Assembly: GCA_002715375.1 (NCBI GenBank)
Contig: PAZA01000060.1
Span: 1-40,442 of the forward strand
Direction: 5' to 3'
DNA: 40,442 bases
Source of the DNA: Halobacteriovoraceae bacterium
GTDB lineage: Bacteria > Bdellovibrionota > Bacteriovoracia > Bacteriovoracales > Bacteriovoracaceae
A model generated the notes under the pieces. It did not search any database. It was given only the letters and a program-made list of their open reading frames with translations, and had not been told where the DNA came from. Within the stretch, counting starts at the first letter, position 1; each line of letters begins with the position of its first letter. Made by a program: the position numbers and the translations under genes. Of this stretch, positions 1 to 8,414 are shown in pieces.

Positions 1-319
1 CAACTAATTAAAAAATTAAAAAATAAGAAGAGGGAATTTATATTAGTAATTGCTCCTTTCTCAAAAAAAAATTCATCACCTTAGCTTATTCCTTATAAGT
101 TCCTGTGCAATATTAAACATGGAGTCATGATCTTTTTACTTCCCTTTTAAGTCATATATCAGGTAACAATAAATTTTATTGTTTTTATCCCCTTCATGAA
201 GCGACTCCTTTTGACATCATACATAATAAACGTTATTTAACTTTTATCTCTTTTAACTGCAAAAGTGTTTATTTTAAGAAGTTTTTTAAAGTAGGCATTT
301 CCCAACAGGAGTTTTAGAA
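1..319. other. AT-rich intergenic region, no gene seen
   Basis: I find no reading frame with a start and ribosome binding site on either strand. A short minus-strand frame starting near 82 closes after about 12 codons. The region probably serves as the leader and promoter region of the acylase gene that follows at 320. Confidence 0.5.
211..239 (+). promoter_or_regulatory. Candidate sigma-70 promoter of the acylase gene
   Basis: A perfect -35 box TTGACA (211-216) is followed by a 17-base spacer and TATTTA (234-239) as the -10 box. It would give a leader of about 75 bases before the GTG at 320. Seen by eye only; AT-rich DNA throws up such matches by chance, but the perfect -35 box and ideal spacing make this the best candidate in the window. 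Confidence 0.45.
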
Positions 320-2689
320 GTGTTGAAAAAAATCCTTTTCACTACTTTGTTTCTCTCAACTGTCGTCCTTTCTTCAGTGTATTACCTTTTTCATAGGTCT
401 AAGCCAATTACCGAAGGTGTAGTGTTTTTAAAGGGCCTTGAAAGCAAAGTTAGGATTGTGAGAGATGAGTGGGGTGTACCCCATATCACATCGAATAGTG
501 AAAGAGATGCTTACTTTGCTTTGGGCTTTGTTATGGCAAGTGAAAGACTTTTTCAAATGGATATTCAAAGAAGATTGGCGAATGGACAGCTTAGCGAAGT
601 TTTAGGAAAAAGAACTTTAGAAGTAGATAAAAAATTCAGAACTCTTCGGTTTAGAAAAGCTATGATAGAGCTGATGGAGAAGAGAGAAAGAGAAGGCAAA
701 AGAAATAAAAAAATGTGGAGTTATCTAACAGCTTTTTACTATGGTGTTAATGAGTATATTAAGAAAAATCCACTTCCTATTGAGTTTCATTTATTAGGTT
801 ATGAGCCAAAACCTTTTGGCCCTTATGATGCTTTTTCTTTTAGCGGTTATATGGGCTATAGCTTTGCAACTTCGTTTCGAAAAGATGTTCTTTTTTCCAC
901 ATTAGCTTCTACGTTACCCAAGGATATGTTTGAAAACTTAAGACCTGAACCTTCATTTGATGAGAAAAAGGTTGCAGCTGTGTCTGAGGTTTCTCTTAAA
1001 AAAATATTGGGAATTCATGAAGAGTTAAAGCAGGGCTTTTATGCCTTTGAAGGAAGTAATGCTTGGGTTTTATCAGGAAAACGTTCCAAAAGTGGTAAGC
1101 CAATTCTTGCTTCTGATCCACATATTGCTTTTGCCACACCAGGAGTTTGGTTTGAAGCTCATATAAAGACACCTTCTCATGAAATTTATGGTCATTACCT
1201 TCCTTTAATACCCTTTCCGGGGTTGGGGCATAACAAGCATATTGCTTGGGGCCTTACGATGAGTAAGGTTGACGATATGGACTTTTATAAAGAAACGCTA
1301 TCTCCTGACGGTAAGAAAGTTAAATTTAAAGGGGAGTGGCAGCCTGTTAAAGAATATGAAGAAGTCATTCAGGTAAAAGGTGAAGCTCCTGAAAAGTTGA
1401 AAGTTAGAATAACCCCTCATGGACCTCTTTTGGACCAGATTATGGATGGAAAACCTATTTCCGTAAAGTGGAGTTTTTACCATCCTGAAAACTTAGCTTT
1501 AGAGGGCATTTACAGGGGTGCTAGGGCCAAGAATTGGAAAGAGTTTACAAAAGCATTTGGGTATGGAGCTGCTCCAGGACTCAATATTGCTTATGCGGAT
1601 TCTAAGGGAGATATTGGGTCTATGGTGTATGGAAGAATACCAAACAGGCCCAAGGGAATGAACTCAGACAGAATTTTAGATGGCGCTTCCGGAAAGGATG
1701 AGTATTCCTATTTTCCTACATCTGAAAACCCTAGAACTTATAACCCAAAGTCGGGAGTCATTGTTCTTGCTAACTGGAGACCTTTAGAGGGGGAGAATAT
1801 AGCGGGTTTTTGGTCTCCTTCTGATAGATTTGATGCGATTAACTCTCTTCTTGGAAAACAAGAAAAGTGGAGTATTGAGGAGTTGAAAGAGATTCAAACT
1901 TCATCTTTTTCTCAAACAGCGCAATCAATTCTTCCCATATTACTTTCTTCACTCAAAGGAAAAGACTTTACTCAGAGAGAGGAAGGTATAATCAAAGAAC
2001 TTAAGAATTGGAATTTTCGCTCCTCTATTAAAAGTGAGGCGGCTTTGATTTATCATCAATGGAATTTAGAAAATAAAAAACTTCTTTTTGATGAGCTTCC
2101 AGAAGAACATAAGGAAACTTATTGTAGTCTTGGTTCTCATTGGTTTTCTTATAAGAGGTTATTAGAGCAAGATAATGCTTCTTGGTGGGATTTAAAATCT
2201 TCAGATAATAAAATAGAAAAAAGAGATGAAGTTCTTTTTTTGGGTTTTAAAAATGCGATTAATAGTCTTTCAACAAACTTTGGTAGTCGTGTAGAAAATT
2301 GGACTTGGGGTAAGGCACATACTGTTGAGCATGTTCATCCACTTGGTAAAGCAAAGCCTTTAAATTACCTTTTTAATTTGGGTCCTTATTGTGCTTCTGG
2401 TGGTTACGAACTGATCAATAACTTGGCCAGTAAAGGTTGTTCCAACGGGTTTAAAATTGTTTCTGGGCCATCGACAAGAAGGTTAATTGATTTTAAAACA
2501 CCAGGCTTTTCTTGGGGCGTGCTTCCTCTGGGGAATTCCGGACATATGTTTAGTGAGCACTACAAAGATCAGAAAGATCTTTATCTTGAAAACAAATACC
2601 GCTTCCAATTAATGAATTCGTCGGCCATCGAAAAAAATAAGGTGAGTGAACTCATTCTAGTGGGGCAAAAACGCAAAAGTTTAAATTAA
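320..2689 (+). CDS. Penicillin acylase family protein (Ntn hydrolase)
   Basis: The 789-residue product is the usual length for the penicillin/acyl-homoserine-lactone acylase family, which hydrolyses amide-linked acyl groups after self-cleavage of a precursor. Residues 5-24 form an N-terminal hydrophobic segment, so export to the periplasm or membrane anchoring is expected. The alpha-chain region (about 40-235) has the family blocks RDEWGVPHI, LGFVMASERLFQMD and RRLANGQLSE. The motif GSNAW places the autocatalytic serine, which would become the beta-chain N-terminus, at Ser246, and SGKPILASDPH follows as in known members. The GTG start is chosen because AGGAG (307-311) sits 8 bases upstream. 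The gene stands alone. The substrate (beta-lactam, N-acyl homoserine lactone, or N-acyl amino acid/aminolipid) cannot be told from sequence; the family call is secure. Confidence 0.9.
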   Translation: MLKKILFTTLFLSTVVLSSVYYLFHRSKPITEGVVFLKGLESKVRIVRDEWGVPHITSNSERDAYFALGFVMASERLFQMDIQRRLANGQLSEVLGKRTLEVDKKFRTLRFRKAMIELMEKREREGKRNKKMWSYLTAFYYGVNEYIKKNPLPIEFHLLGYEPKPFGPYDAFSFSGYMGYSFATSFRKDVLFSTLASTLPKDMFENLRPEPSFDEKKVAAVSEVSLKKILGIHEELKQGFYAFEGSNAWVLSGKRSKSGKPILASDPHIAFATPGVWFEAHIKTPSHEIYGHYLPLIPFPGLGHNKHIAWGLTMSKVDDMDFYKETLSPDGKKVKFKGEWQPVKEYEEVIQVKGEAPEKLKVRITPHGPLLDQIMDGKPISVKWSFYHPENLALEGIYRGARAKNWKEFTKAFGYGAAPGLNIAYADSKGDIGSMVYGRIPNRPKGMNSDRILDGASGKDEYSYFPTSENPRTYNPKSGVIVLANWRPLEGENIAGFWSPSDRFDAINSLLGKQEKWSIEELKEIQTSSFSQTAQSILPILLSSLKGKDFTQREEGIIKELKNWNFRSSIKSEAALIYHQWNLENKKLLFDELPEEHKETYCSLGSHWFSYKRLLEQDNASWWDLKSSDNKIEKRDEVLFLGFKNAINSLSTNFGSRVENWTWGKAHTVEHVHPLGKAKPLNYLFNLGPYCASGGYELINNLASKGCSNGFKIVSGPSTRRLIDFKTPGFSWGVLPLGNSGHMFSEHYKDQKDLYLENKYRFQLMNSSAIEKNKVSELILVGQKRKSLN

Positions 2690-2947
2690 AAAAGAGGCTT
2701 AAACCTTTTCCTCACTCTGCTTTAAGAGAGCTGAGTGTCCTTTATGAGTTGAGGCAATAAAATTTATTTAGCCATAGACCAATATTTGCCTCCATTAAAA
2801 AACAGATATTTGTATAGAATTTGTTTGCATAAAATAGGTTTAAAAACCCAAATCAGTTCGTTATATTTGTCTTTTCCAAAATTCTTTCATAAACAGAATG
2901 AAGAAAAAAATTAGGTTTTTTATAACAAAAGCTAAGAGTGGTGTGGT

Positions 2948-3988
2948 GTGCAGGACAATAGAACAGAAGTTGAGTCAAAAAGCTTAGAAGAGAGAAAAAC
3001 TGACCACCTTGATTTGGCCGTTAAGTCTCAGACTCCTAAGGAAACTGTTGACTCCCGTTTTGATTTTGAGCCTCTCCTGGCAGCTCATCCAAATCCATTA
3101 AATACTGACTTATCTTGCGTCTTTTTAGGTAAGAAAGTTAAAGCCCCTCTCTGGATATCGAGTATGACGGGTGGAGCTAAAGAAGCTGGAAAGCTTAACA
3201 AAGTTTGGGCCAAGGTTGCTGCTGAATTTGGGTTAGGTATGGGGCTTGGTTCTTGCCGAACGCTTCTTAGCAGTTCAAAGCATAGAGGCGATTTTGATTT
3301 GAGACCTATTTTGGGTGATGAGCTCCCCTTTTATGCAAACTTAGGAATTGCTCAGGTTGAGGAGCTTATAGAGAATGGCCAAGAGAAAAAGCTTCATGAT
3401 CTTGTTGAAACACTCGATGCAGACGGTCTTATTGTCCATATAAACCCATTACAGGAATGGTTCCAACCTGAAGGTGATAGATATAAAAAAGCGCCTCTAG
3501 AAACTATAAAAAGGCTTTTAGATGTGTTTGAAAAGAACCTCATAGTAAAAGAGGTTGGTCAAGGGTTTGGTCCTAGAAGCCTTGAAGAGCTTATCAAATT
3601 GCCTATTAGCGCGATTGACTTTGCTGCGTTTGGTGGAACAAATTTTACAAAGCTAGAGCTTATGAGAGGGAAGGTGAATGACTTTGCAAGCTATTCCCAG
3701 TTCTCTCAGGTTGGCCATACGGCAGATGAGATGATAATTTGTGCCAATCGTATCCTGGAGAAGCTCGGCCCTGAAGCGAAGTGTAGGAATTTTATTATAT
3801 CTGGTGGAGTAAGAGACTCTTTACATGGTTTCTACTTAATGGAAAGTCTCGTTGGGGCATCAGTCTATGCTCAAGCAAAAGCTTTTTTAGTCAAGGGTAG
3901 AGAGGGTTACTCATCACTTAAGGAATATGTTGAATCAGAGTTGAAGAATCTTGCTTTGTCGAAGGCTTTTTTGAAGGTCAAGGCTTAG
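2948..3988 (+). CDS. fni: Type 2 isopentenyl-diphosphate Delta-isomerase
   Basis: FMN- and NADPH-dependent enzyme interconverting isopentenyl and dimethylallyl diphosphate; 346 residues, normal for the type 2 family. Diagnostic blocks are RKTDHLDLA (16-24), SSMTGG (71-76), GLGMGLGSCR (95-104), HINPLQEWFQPEGDR (164-178, with the metal-binding Glu at 175), VKEVGQGFG, AFGGTNF and a late ISGGVR phosphate-binding loop. The start is GTG with a weak AGAG about 8 bases upstream. It is the first gene of a same-strand mevalonate operon: the HMG-CoA reductase gene starts 31 bases downstream and the next four genes overlap. Putting the isomerase first makes the operon self-sufficient for both C5 units from mevalonate onward. 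Confidence 0.95.
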   Translation: MQDNRTEVESKSLEERKTDHLDLAVKSQTPKETVDSRFDFEPLLAAHPNPLNTDLSCVFLGKKVKAPLWISSMTGGAKEAGKLNKVWAKVAAEFGLGMGLGSCRTLLSSSKHRGDFDLRPILGDELPFYANLGIAQVEELIENGQEKKLHDLVETLDADGLIVHINPLQEWFQPEGDRYKKAPLETIKRLLDVFEKNLIVKEVGQGFGPRSLEELIKLPISAIDFAAFGGTNFTKLELMRGKVNDFASYSQFSQVGHTADEMIICANRILEKLGPEAKCRNFIISGGVRDSLHGFYLMESLVGASVYAQAKAFLVKGREGYSSLKEYVESELKNLALSKAFLKVKA

Positions 3989-4019
3989 TTTTGTTAATGA
4001 ATAGAAAGAGGTTATTTGT

Positions 4020-5342
4020 TTGAAAGAGATAACTAGCTTTTCAAAGTTTTCCAAGAAGCAAAAATTAGACTTTTTAGTGGAGACTTTCTTTGAAGGTTCT
4101 TTTGATATACGGAAAAGGATTGAAAGTTTCTGGCACAAAAATGAATCTTTTCAAAGAGCATTTGATGAATTTAGTGAAAATACCATAACGAACTTTTTTC
4201 TTCCTTACGGTGTTGTTCCAAATTTAATGATTAATAATAGCCTTTACTGTGTTCCCATGGTTACCGAAGAAAGCTCTGTCGTGGCAGCTTGTGCTAAAAG
4301 TGCTAAGTTTTGGATGTCTCGGGGCGGAATGAAAACGAGGGTTATCTCAACCTCTAAAGTGGGACAGATTCACTTTTTTTGGCATGGTCAAAAATCTCGT
4401 TTGGAGTCTTTTTTTAGAGGCTTGATCCCAGACTTAAAGAAATGTGTCGAACCTCTCGTTTTTTCTATGGAACAACGAGGTGGTGGAATTCAGGGGATTG
4501 AGCTTGTCGATAAGACTTCCATTGAAAAAGGCTTTTTTCAAGTTCATGTAAAGTTTGAAACCTGTGATGCAATGGGAGCTAATTTCATTAACTCAGTTTT
4601 GGAAGCATTTGCTACGAAGTTAAAGGAGAGTGTCGAATCCTCTCCATCCTTTACAGGGGAAGAGCGAAAAGTTGATATCATAATGTCGATTCTCTCTAAT
4701 TATACTCCTGAGTGTCTTGTAAGGTCAGAGGTTTCTTGTCCTATAGAAGAATTGGACCATTTGGGATTGTCGATGAGTCCAGAGGCATATGCTGAGCGTC
4801 TTAGGAAAGCTGTCTTGATTGCTAATACAGATGTTTATAGAGCAACAACTCATAATAAAGGTATTATGAACGGTATTGATGCTGTTGTTTTAGCGACTGG
4901 GAATGACTTTAGGGCAGTAGAGTCTTGTGCCCATGCTTATGCTGCCAGAGATGGGCGTTATAGATCGTTGAGTGATGTTAACGTTAAGGATGGCCAATTC
5001 ACCTTTAGCTTGGAGCTTCCTTTGGCCCTGGGTACTGTTGGTGGACTGACGTCGCTTCATCCATTGGCAAAAATTTCTCTTGAAATATTGGGGCAGCCAT
5101 CATCTTCCAAGTTGATGGAAATTGCAGCCTCGATTGGTCTCGCCCAAAACTTTGGTGCTCTCAACTCTCTAGTCACTTCAGGGATACAAAAAGGGCATAT
5201 GAAAATGCATTTATTTAATATACTCAATCACTTTAATGCGAGTGAAGATGAGAGGGAAAAAGCTAAGGCTTTTTTTGTTGATAGAGTTGTTTCCTTTAAT
5301 GCTGTTAAAGAGTTCTTAAATGGTTTGAGGAAATATCACTAA
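4020..5342 (+). CDS. mvaA: Hydroxymethylglutaryl-CoA reductase (class II-like)
   Basis: Reduces HMG-CoA to mevalonate, or runs in reverse in some bacteria. The 440-residue length and motifs are those of the soluble bacterial (class II) enzyme: VTEESSVVAA with catalytic Glu83/84, CDAMGANFINSVLEA (182-196), NKGIMNGIDAVVLATGND with catalytic Lys280, and a late GHMKMHL carrying the catalytic His. There is no membrane domain. The TTG start at 4020 follows AAAGAGG with about 8 bases of spacing. The stop TAA overlaps the ATG of the next gene by one base (TAATG), implying translational coupling. Cofactor preference (NADH or NADPH) is not readable here. Confidence 0.95.
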   Translation: MKEITSFSKFSKKQKLDFLVETFFEGSFDIRKRIESFWHKNESFQRAFDEFSENTITNFFLPYGVVPNLMINNSLYCVPMVTEESSVVAACAKSAKFWMSRGGMKTRVISTSKVGQIHFFWHGQKSRLESFFRGLIPDLKKCVEPLVFSMEQRGGGIQGIELVDKTSIEKGFFQVHVKFETCDAMGANFINSVLEAFATKLKESVESSPSFTGEERKVDIIMSILSNYTPECLVRSEVSCPIEELDHLGLSMSPEAYAERLRKAVLIANTDVYRATTHNKGIMNGIDAVVLATGNDFRAVESCAHAYAARDGRYRSLSDVNVKDGQFTFSLELPLALGTVGGLTSLHPLAKISLEILGQPSSSKLMEIAASIGLAQNFGALNSLVTSGIQKGHMKMHLFNILNHFNASEDEREKAKAFFVDRVVSFNAVKEFLNGLRKYH

Positions 5343-6382
5343 TGGAAAGGGGAATTGAAACTGAGGTAAATAAAAGAAACTCAGCTAAAAAAACTCAAAA
5401 TTTCTATGGCAACGGAAAACTTCTTATTTCTGGTGAGTACTTTGTGTTGGATGGAGCAGTTGCTTTAGCTCTGCCAACGATTTTTGGGCAAAAATTAATG
5501 GTTTCACATAAACCTTCTTTCAACCCAACTTTAACTTGGAAAAGTTATGATGAAAAAGGAAAGATTTGGTTTGAGTCAGAGTATGAATTTTGGCATTTTC
5601 GTTGCTTGAGAGAAAACCCCTCCTCTAAAGCGATTAGGCTTCAAGAGCTTCTTCTGGAAGTCAGGAAAGAAAATAGCCATTTTTTAAGAGAAAATGTTGA
5701 TGTCGAGGTTACAACTAAGACTAATTTTCCTCTGGATTGGGGGTTGGGTTCAAGTTCCACCCACATCTTTAATATAGCTCAGTGGGCTTATGTAAACCCT
5801 TTTAAGCTTCTTTTTGAGACAACTGGAGGGTCGGGTTATGATATCGCTTGTGCTCAGGCTGAAGGACCGATTTTTTATCAGTTAAAAGGAAAAATGCCCT
5901 CATGGAGCCTTGTCGACTTTAACCCTTCATTCAAAGAAAACCTTTATTTTGTTTATTTGGGAACGAAAAAGGATTCAGCTCAAGCTGTAAAGGATTACCG
6001 AGAAAAAGGCTCAGCTAGTAAAGATACAATTAATGTTATTAATGCTCTTACAAAAGCGATGGCCGTTGCTGATGACCTCCATGATTTTGAAGAACTCTTG
6101 GTAGAGCATGAAGATTTCGTTTCTAGTTATATGGGCCTTGAGCCAATTAAAAAGACTACTTTCCCCGACTTCTGGGGTTCCATAAAATCTCTAGGTGCTT
6201 GGGGTGGAGATTTTGCTTTGGTAACAAGTGAAGAATCCCCTACTGCCACTAAGGAATACTTTAAAAGAAAATTAGGTCATGATGTCATTTTCTCCTATAG
6301 GGATATTATTCTTGAAAGGAGTCCTTTGCTCTCAAAAGAACCTGTAGGCATATCTATAAATAGAGAGGAGTTTCTTCAATGA
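5342..6382 (+). CDS. GYDIA family GHMP kinase
   Basis: GHMP-fold kinase of 346 residues. Near the N-terminus it has YGNGKLLISGEYFVLDGA (22-39), the substrate-loop block of mevalonate-pathway kinases. GLGSSST (134-140) is the ATP-binding loop, and GGSGYDIA (162-169) holds the signature that names the GYDIA kinase group, best known to me from Bacteroidetes mevalonate clusters. It overlaps HMG-CoA reductase by one base upstream and the decarboxylase by four bases downstream (ATGA). Because the operon also encodes a more typical mevalonate kinase and a decarboxylase, I infer that this protein supplies the phosphomevalonate kinase step. That is not proven by the sequence; it could instead be a second mevalonate kinase. 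Confidence 0.85.
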   Translation: MERGIETEVNKRNSAKKTQNFYGNGKLLISGEYFVLDGAVALALPTIFGQKLMVSHKPSFNPTLTWKSYDEKGKIWFESEYEFWHFRCLRENPSSKAIRLQELLLEVRKENSHFLRENVDVEVTTKTNFPLDWGLGSSSTHIFNIAQWAYVNPFKLLFETTGGSGYDIACAQAEGPIFYQLKGKMPSWSLVDFNPSFKENLYFVYLGTKKDSAQAVKDYREKGSASKDTINVINALTKAMAVADDLHDFEELLVEHEDFVSSYMGLEPIKKTTFPDFWGSIKSLGAWGGDFALVTSEESPTATKEYFKRKLGHDVIFSYRDIILERSPLLSKEPVGISINREEFLQ

Positions 6383-7467
6383 TTCCCTTTGATGTAAGCT
6401 CCGTTAAAGGAGATCTAAATATTGGTAAGGTTTCTTGGGAAGCTCCTAGTAATATAGCCCTTGTGAAATATTGGGGAAAAAAGGGACTTCAGCTTCCTAT
6501 GAATAGCTCTTTGAGCCTATCGCTTAGCTCTTCTAAGACAAGGACAACACTTTCTTGGAAAAAAAAGTCTGATGGAAAGGGTGTCACCTTTGACCTTTTT
6601 TTTGAGGGAAAGAAAAAGTTACAATTTCAGAAAAAAATTAGTACTTTTCTCAAAAGAGTTGAAGAGAAAATTCCAAGTCTTAAAGACTACCACCTCCAAT
6701 TTGATTCGGAGAATACCTTTCCACACTCTGTTGGGATCGCTTCATCAGCATCATCGATGGCTTCTCTTGCTCTTTGTTTAGGAAGCTTTGCAGCCTACTC
6801 TGGTGTAGAATCCTTTCTTGGAGATACTTTTTTTAAGGAAGTGTCATCAATAGCGAGGCTTGGATCGGGTAGTGCCTGCCGCTCGATTTATGGAGGCTGG
6901 GCATCTTGGGGCCCGTACGAAATTGATGATAATGAAAAAGGGAGTAATTTCTACGCGACTCCTTTTACGAGAATAGATTCCCTTTTTGAAGAAATGAGCG
7001 ATTTTATTCTTATTGTTGATAGTGCTCCTAAAAAAGTATCATCGACGGAAGGGCATGCCTTAATGCAGGGACACCCTTTTGCTAAGGGAAGAGTTCTTCA
7101 AGCTGAGAGTAATATGAAGAAGCTTGTTGACTCTATTTTGAAAGGAGACTGGGATGCTTTTCAAAGTGTTGTTGAAAATGAAGCACTTTCTTTGCATTCG
7201 TTGATGATGAGTTCTAAAAACCCCTATATTTTGATGCACCCGAGGTCTTTGGCAGTTATTGAAAAAATCAAAGAAATGAGGGCAAAAACAGGAGTCAAAT
7301 GCTGTTTTACCCTCGATGCTGGCCCCAATATACATCTTCTTTGCCCTAAGAGTGAAAAGGTTGTTGTAAAACGTTTTGTTGAAAACGACTTAAAAGGCTT
7401 TTTAGAAAATGAAAGGTGGATTGAAGACTCTGTGGGTGACCTTGGCCCAAAGGTATTGGAGTGTTGA
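6379..7467 (+). CDS. mvaD: Diphosphomevalonate decarboxylase
   Basis: ATP-dependent decarboxylation of mevalonate 5-diphosphate to isopentenyl diphosphate. The 362-residue GHMP-fold protein carries the hallmark WEAPSNIALVKYWGK (20-34), the phosphate-binding stretch SVGIASSASSMASL (117-130) and SIARLGSGSACRSIYGGW (157-174). Near the C-terminus, LDAGPNIHLL has the expected active-site Asp and substrate loop. The ATG at 6379 overlaps the end of the preceding kinase (ATGA), and the TGA at 7465-7467 overlaps the start of the following kinase. The decarboxylase motifs separate it clearly from the two kinases in the same operon. It is somewhat longer than typical bacterial members (about 320-340). 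Confidence 0.95.
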   Translation: MIPFDVSSVKGDLNIGKVSWEAPSNIALVKYWGKKGLQLPMNSSLSLSLSSSKTRTTLSWKKKSDGKGVTFDLFFEGKKKLQFQKKISTFLKRVEEKIPSLKDYHLQFDSENTFPHSVGIASSASSMASLALCLGSFAAYSGVESFLGDTFFKEVSSIARLGSGSACRSIYGGWASWGPYEIDDNEKGSNFYATPFTRIDSLFEEMSDFILIVDSAPKKVSSTEGHALMQGHPFAKGRVLQAESNMKKLVDSILKGDWDAFQSVVENEALSLHSLMMSSKNPYILMHPRSLAVIEKIKEMRAKTGVKCCFTLDAGPNIHLLCPKSEKVVVKRFVENDLKGFLENERWIEDSVGDLGPKVLEC

Positions 7468-8411
7468 TGGATAAGGAACTTTTTGTTTCTAAAATTCTTC
7501 TTTTTGGGGAATATAGTATTATTAAAGACTCTATGGCCCTATGTGTTCCGTACTCTTTATTCGAAGGTTTTTTAACTTTTAGAAAAGGAAATGGTCCTAA
7601 AGTTGAACCAGAGTTAAAAGCATTTTCTCAATACCTCAAAAAACTACATAGAGAAAAAGCATATCCTATCTCCGACTTTCAATTTGATCTTCAGTCTTTT
7701 GACTTTGATATATCACAAGGGCTCTTTTTTGACTCTACGATTCCCCAAGGTTTTGGGTTAGGTAGTTCAGGAGCTTTATGTGCTTCCCTTTTTTCTCGTT
7801 ATGCGCTTAACAGTAGTAATAAAGATGAGTTCTTAAAAGACCCTAAAATGATATACAGACTTCGAAATTATTTTTCTTTAATGGAGTCTTTTTTTCATGG
7901 ATCAAGTTCGGGGTTAGATCCTCTCATTAGTTATTTAAATCAGCCCATTTTAATTAGGGCCAAAAATGATTTTGAAAGAGTTGATCTTTCTCTCAATCAA
8001 TTTGGAGAAGGTGAGGGAGGTATTTTTCTATTAAATACAGGAAGATCCCGCAAAACAGAACCCTTAGTGAATCTCTTTTTAGAAAAATGCTTAACTTCTG
8101 AGTTTAATAAAGTTTGTGAAGAAGAGCTTTTGCCGGTTACGAATGAATGTATAAGACATTTTCGTAAAAACGATCCTTTAAATTTATTAAGCTCTTTTAA
8201 ATCTCTCTCATTGTTTCAAAAAGAGTATTTTGGACCAATGATACCTCCTCTTTTTAAGGAGTTATGGGAAAAGGGTCTCAGCAGTAATGACTTTTATTTA
8301 AAGCTTTGCGGTGCTGGAGGAGGAGGATTCCTTTTGGGTATAACTGATGACTTTGCCAAGGTCGATAATGTCTTAAGTAATCACGAGATTAGGATTGTCT
8401 GCCGTTTTTAG
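7467..8411 (+). CDS. mvk: Mevalonate kinase family GHMP kinase
   Basis: Last gene of the mevalonate operon, 314 residues. Motifs are SKILLFGEYSII near the N-terminus, PQGFGLGSSGAL (93-104) as the ATP loop, FHGSSSGLDP (143-152, with a candidate catalytic Asp at 151) and LCGAGGGGFLLG near the C-terminus (GHMP motif 3). The FHGxSSGLDP motif is typical of mevalonate kinase. Three in-frame starts exist (GTG 7461, TTG 7464, ATG 7467). I chose the ATG because GGAG at 7458-7461 lies 5 bases upstream and it makes a TGATG coupling with the decarboxylase stop. The stop lies only 3 bases from the end of the convergent crotonase gene. Confidence 0.87.
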   Translation: MDKELFVSKILLFGEYSIIKDSMALCVPYSLFEGFLTFRKGNGPKVEPELKAFSQYLKKLHREKAYPISDFQFDLQSFDFDISQGLFFDSTIPQGFGLGSSGALCASLFSRYALNSSNKDEFLKDPKMIYRLRNYFSLMESFFHGSSSGLDPLISYLNQPILIRAKNDFERVDLSLNQFGEGEGGIFLLNTGRSRKTEPLVNLFLEKCLTSEFNKVCEEELLPVTNECIRHFRKNDPLNLLSSFKSLSLFQKEYFGPMIPPLFKELWEKGLSSNDFYLKLCGAGGGGFLLGITDDFAKVDNVLSNHEIRIVCRF

Positions 8412-8414
8412 TTG

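Noticed and set aside
2837-2850. GGTTTAAAAACC inverted repeat upstream of the isomerase gene
   Set aside because: Short arms in AT-rich DNA with no U-run after it; not distinguishable from chance.
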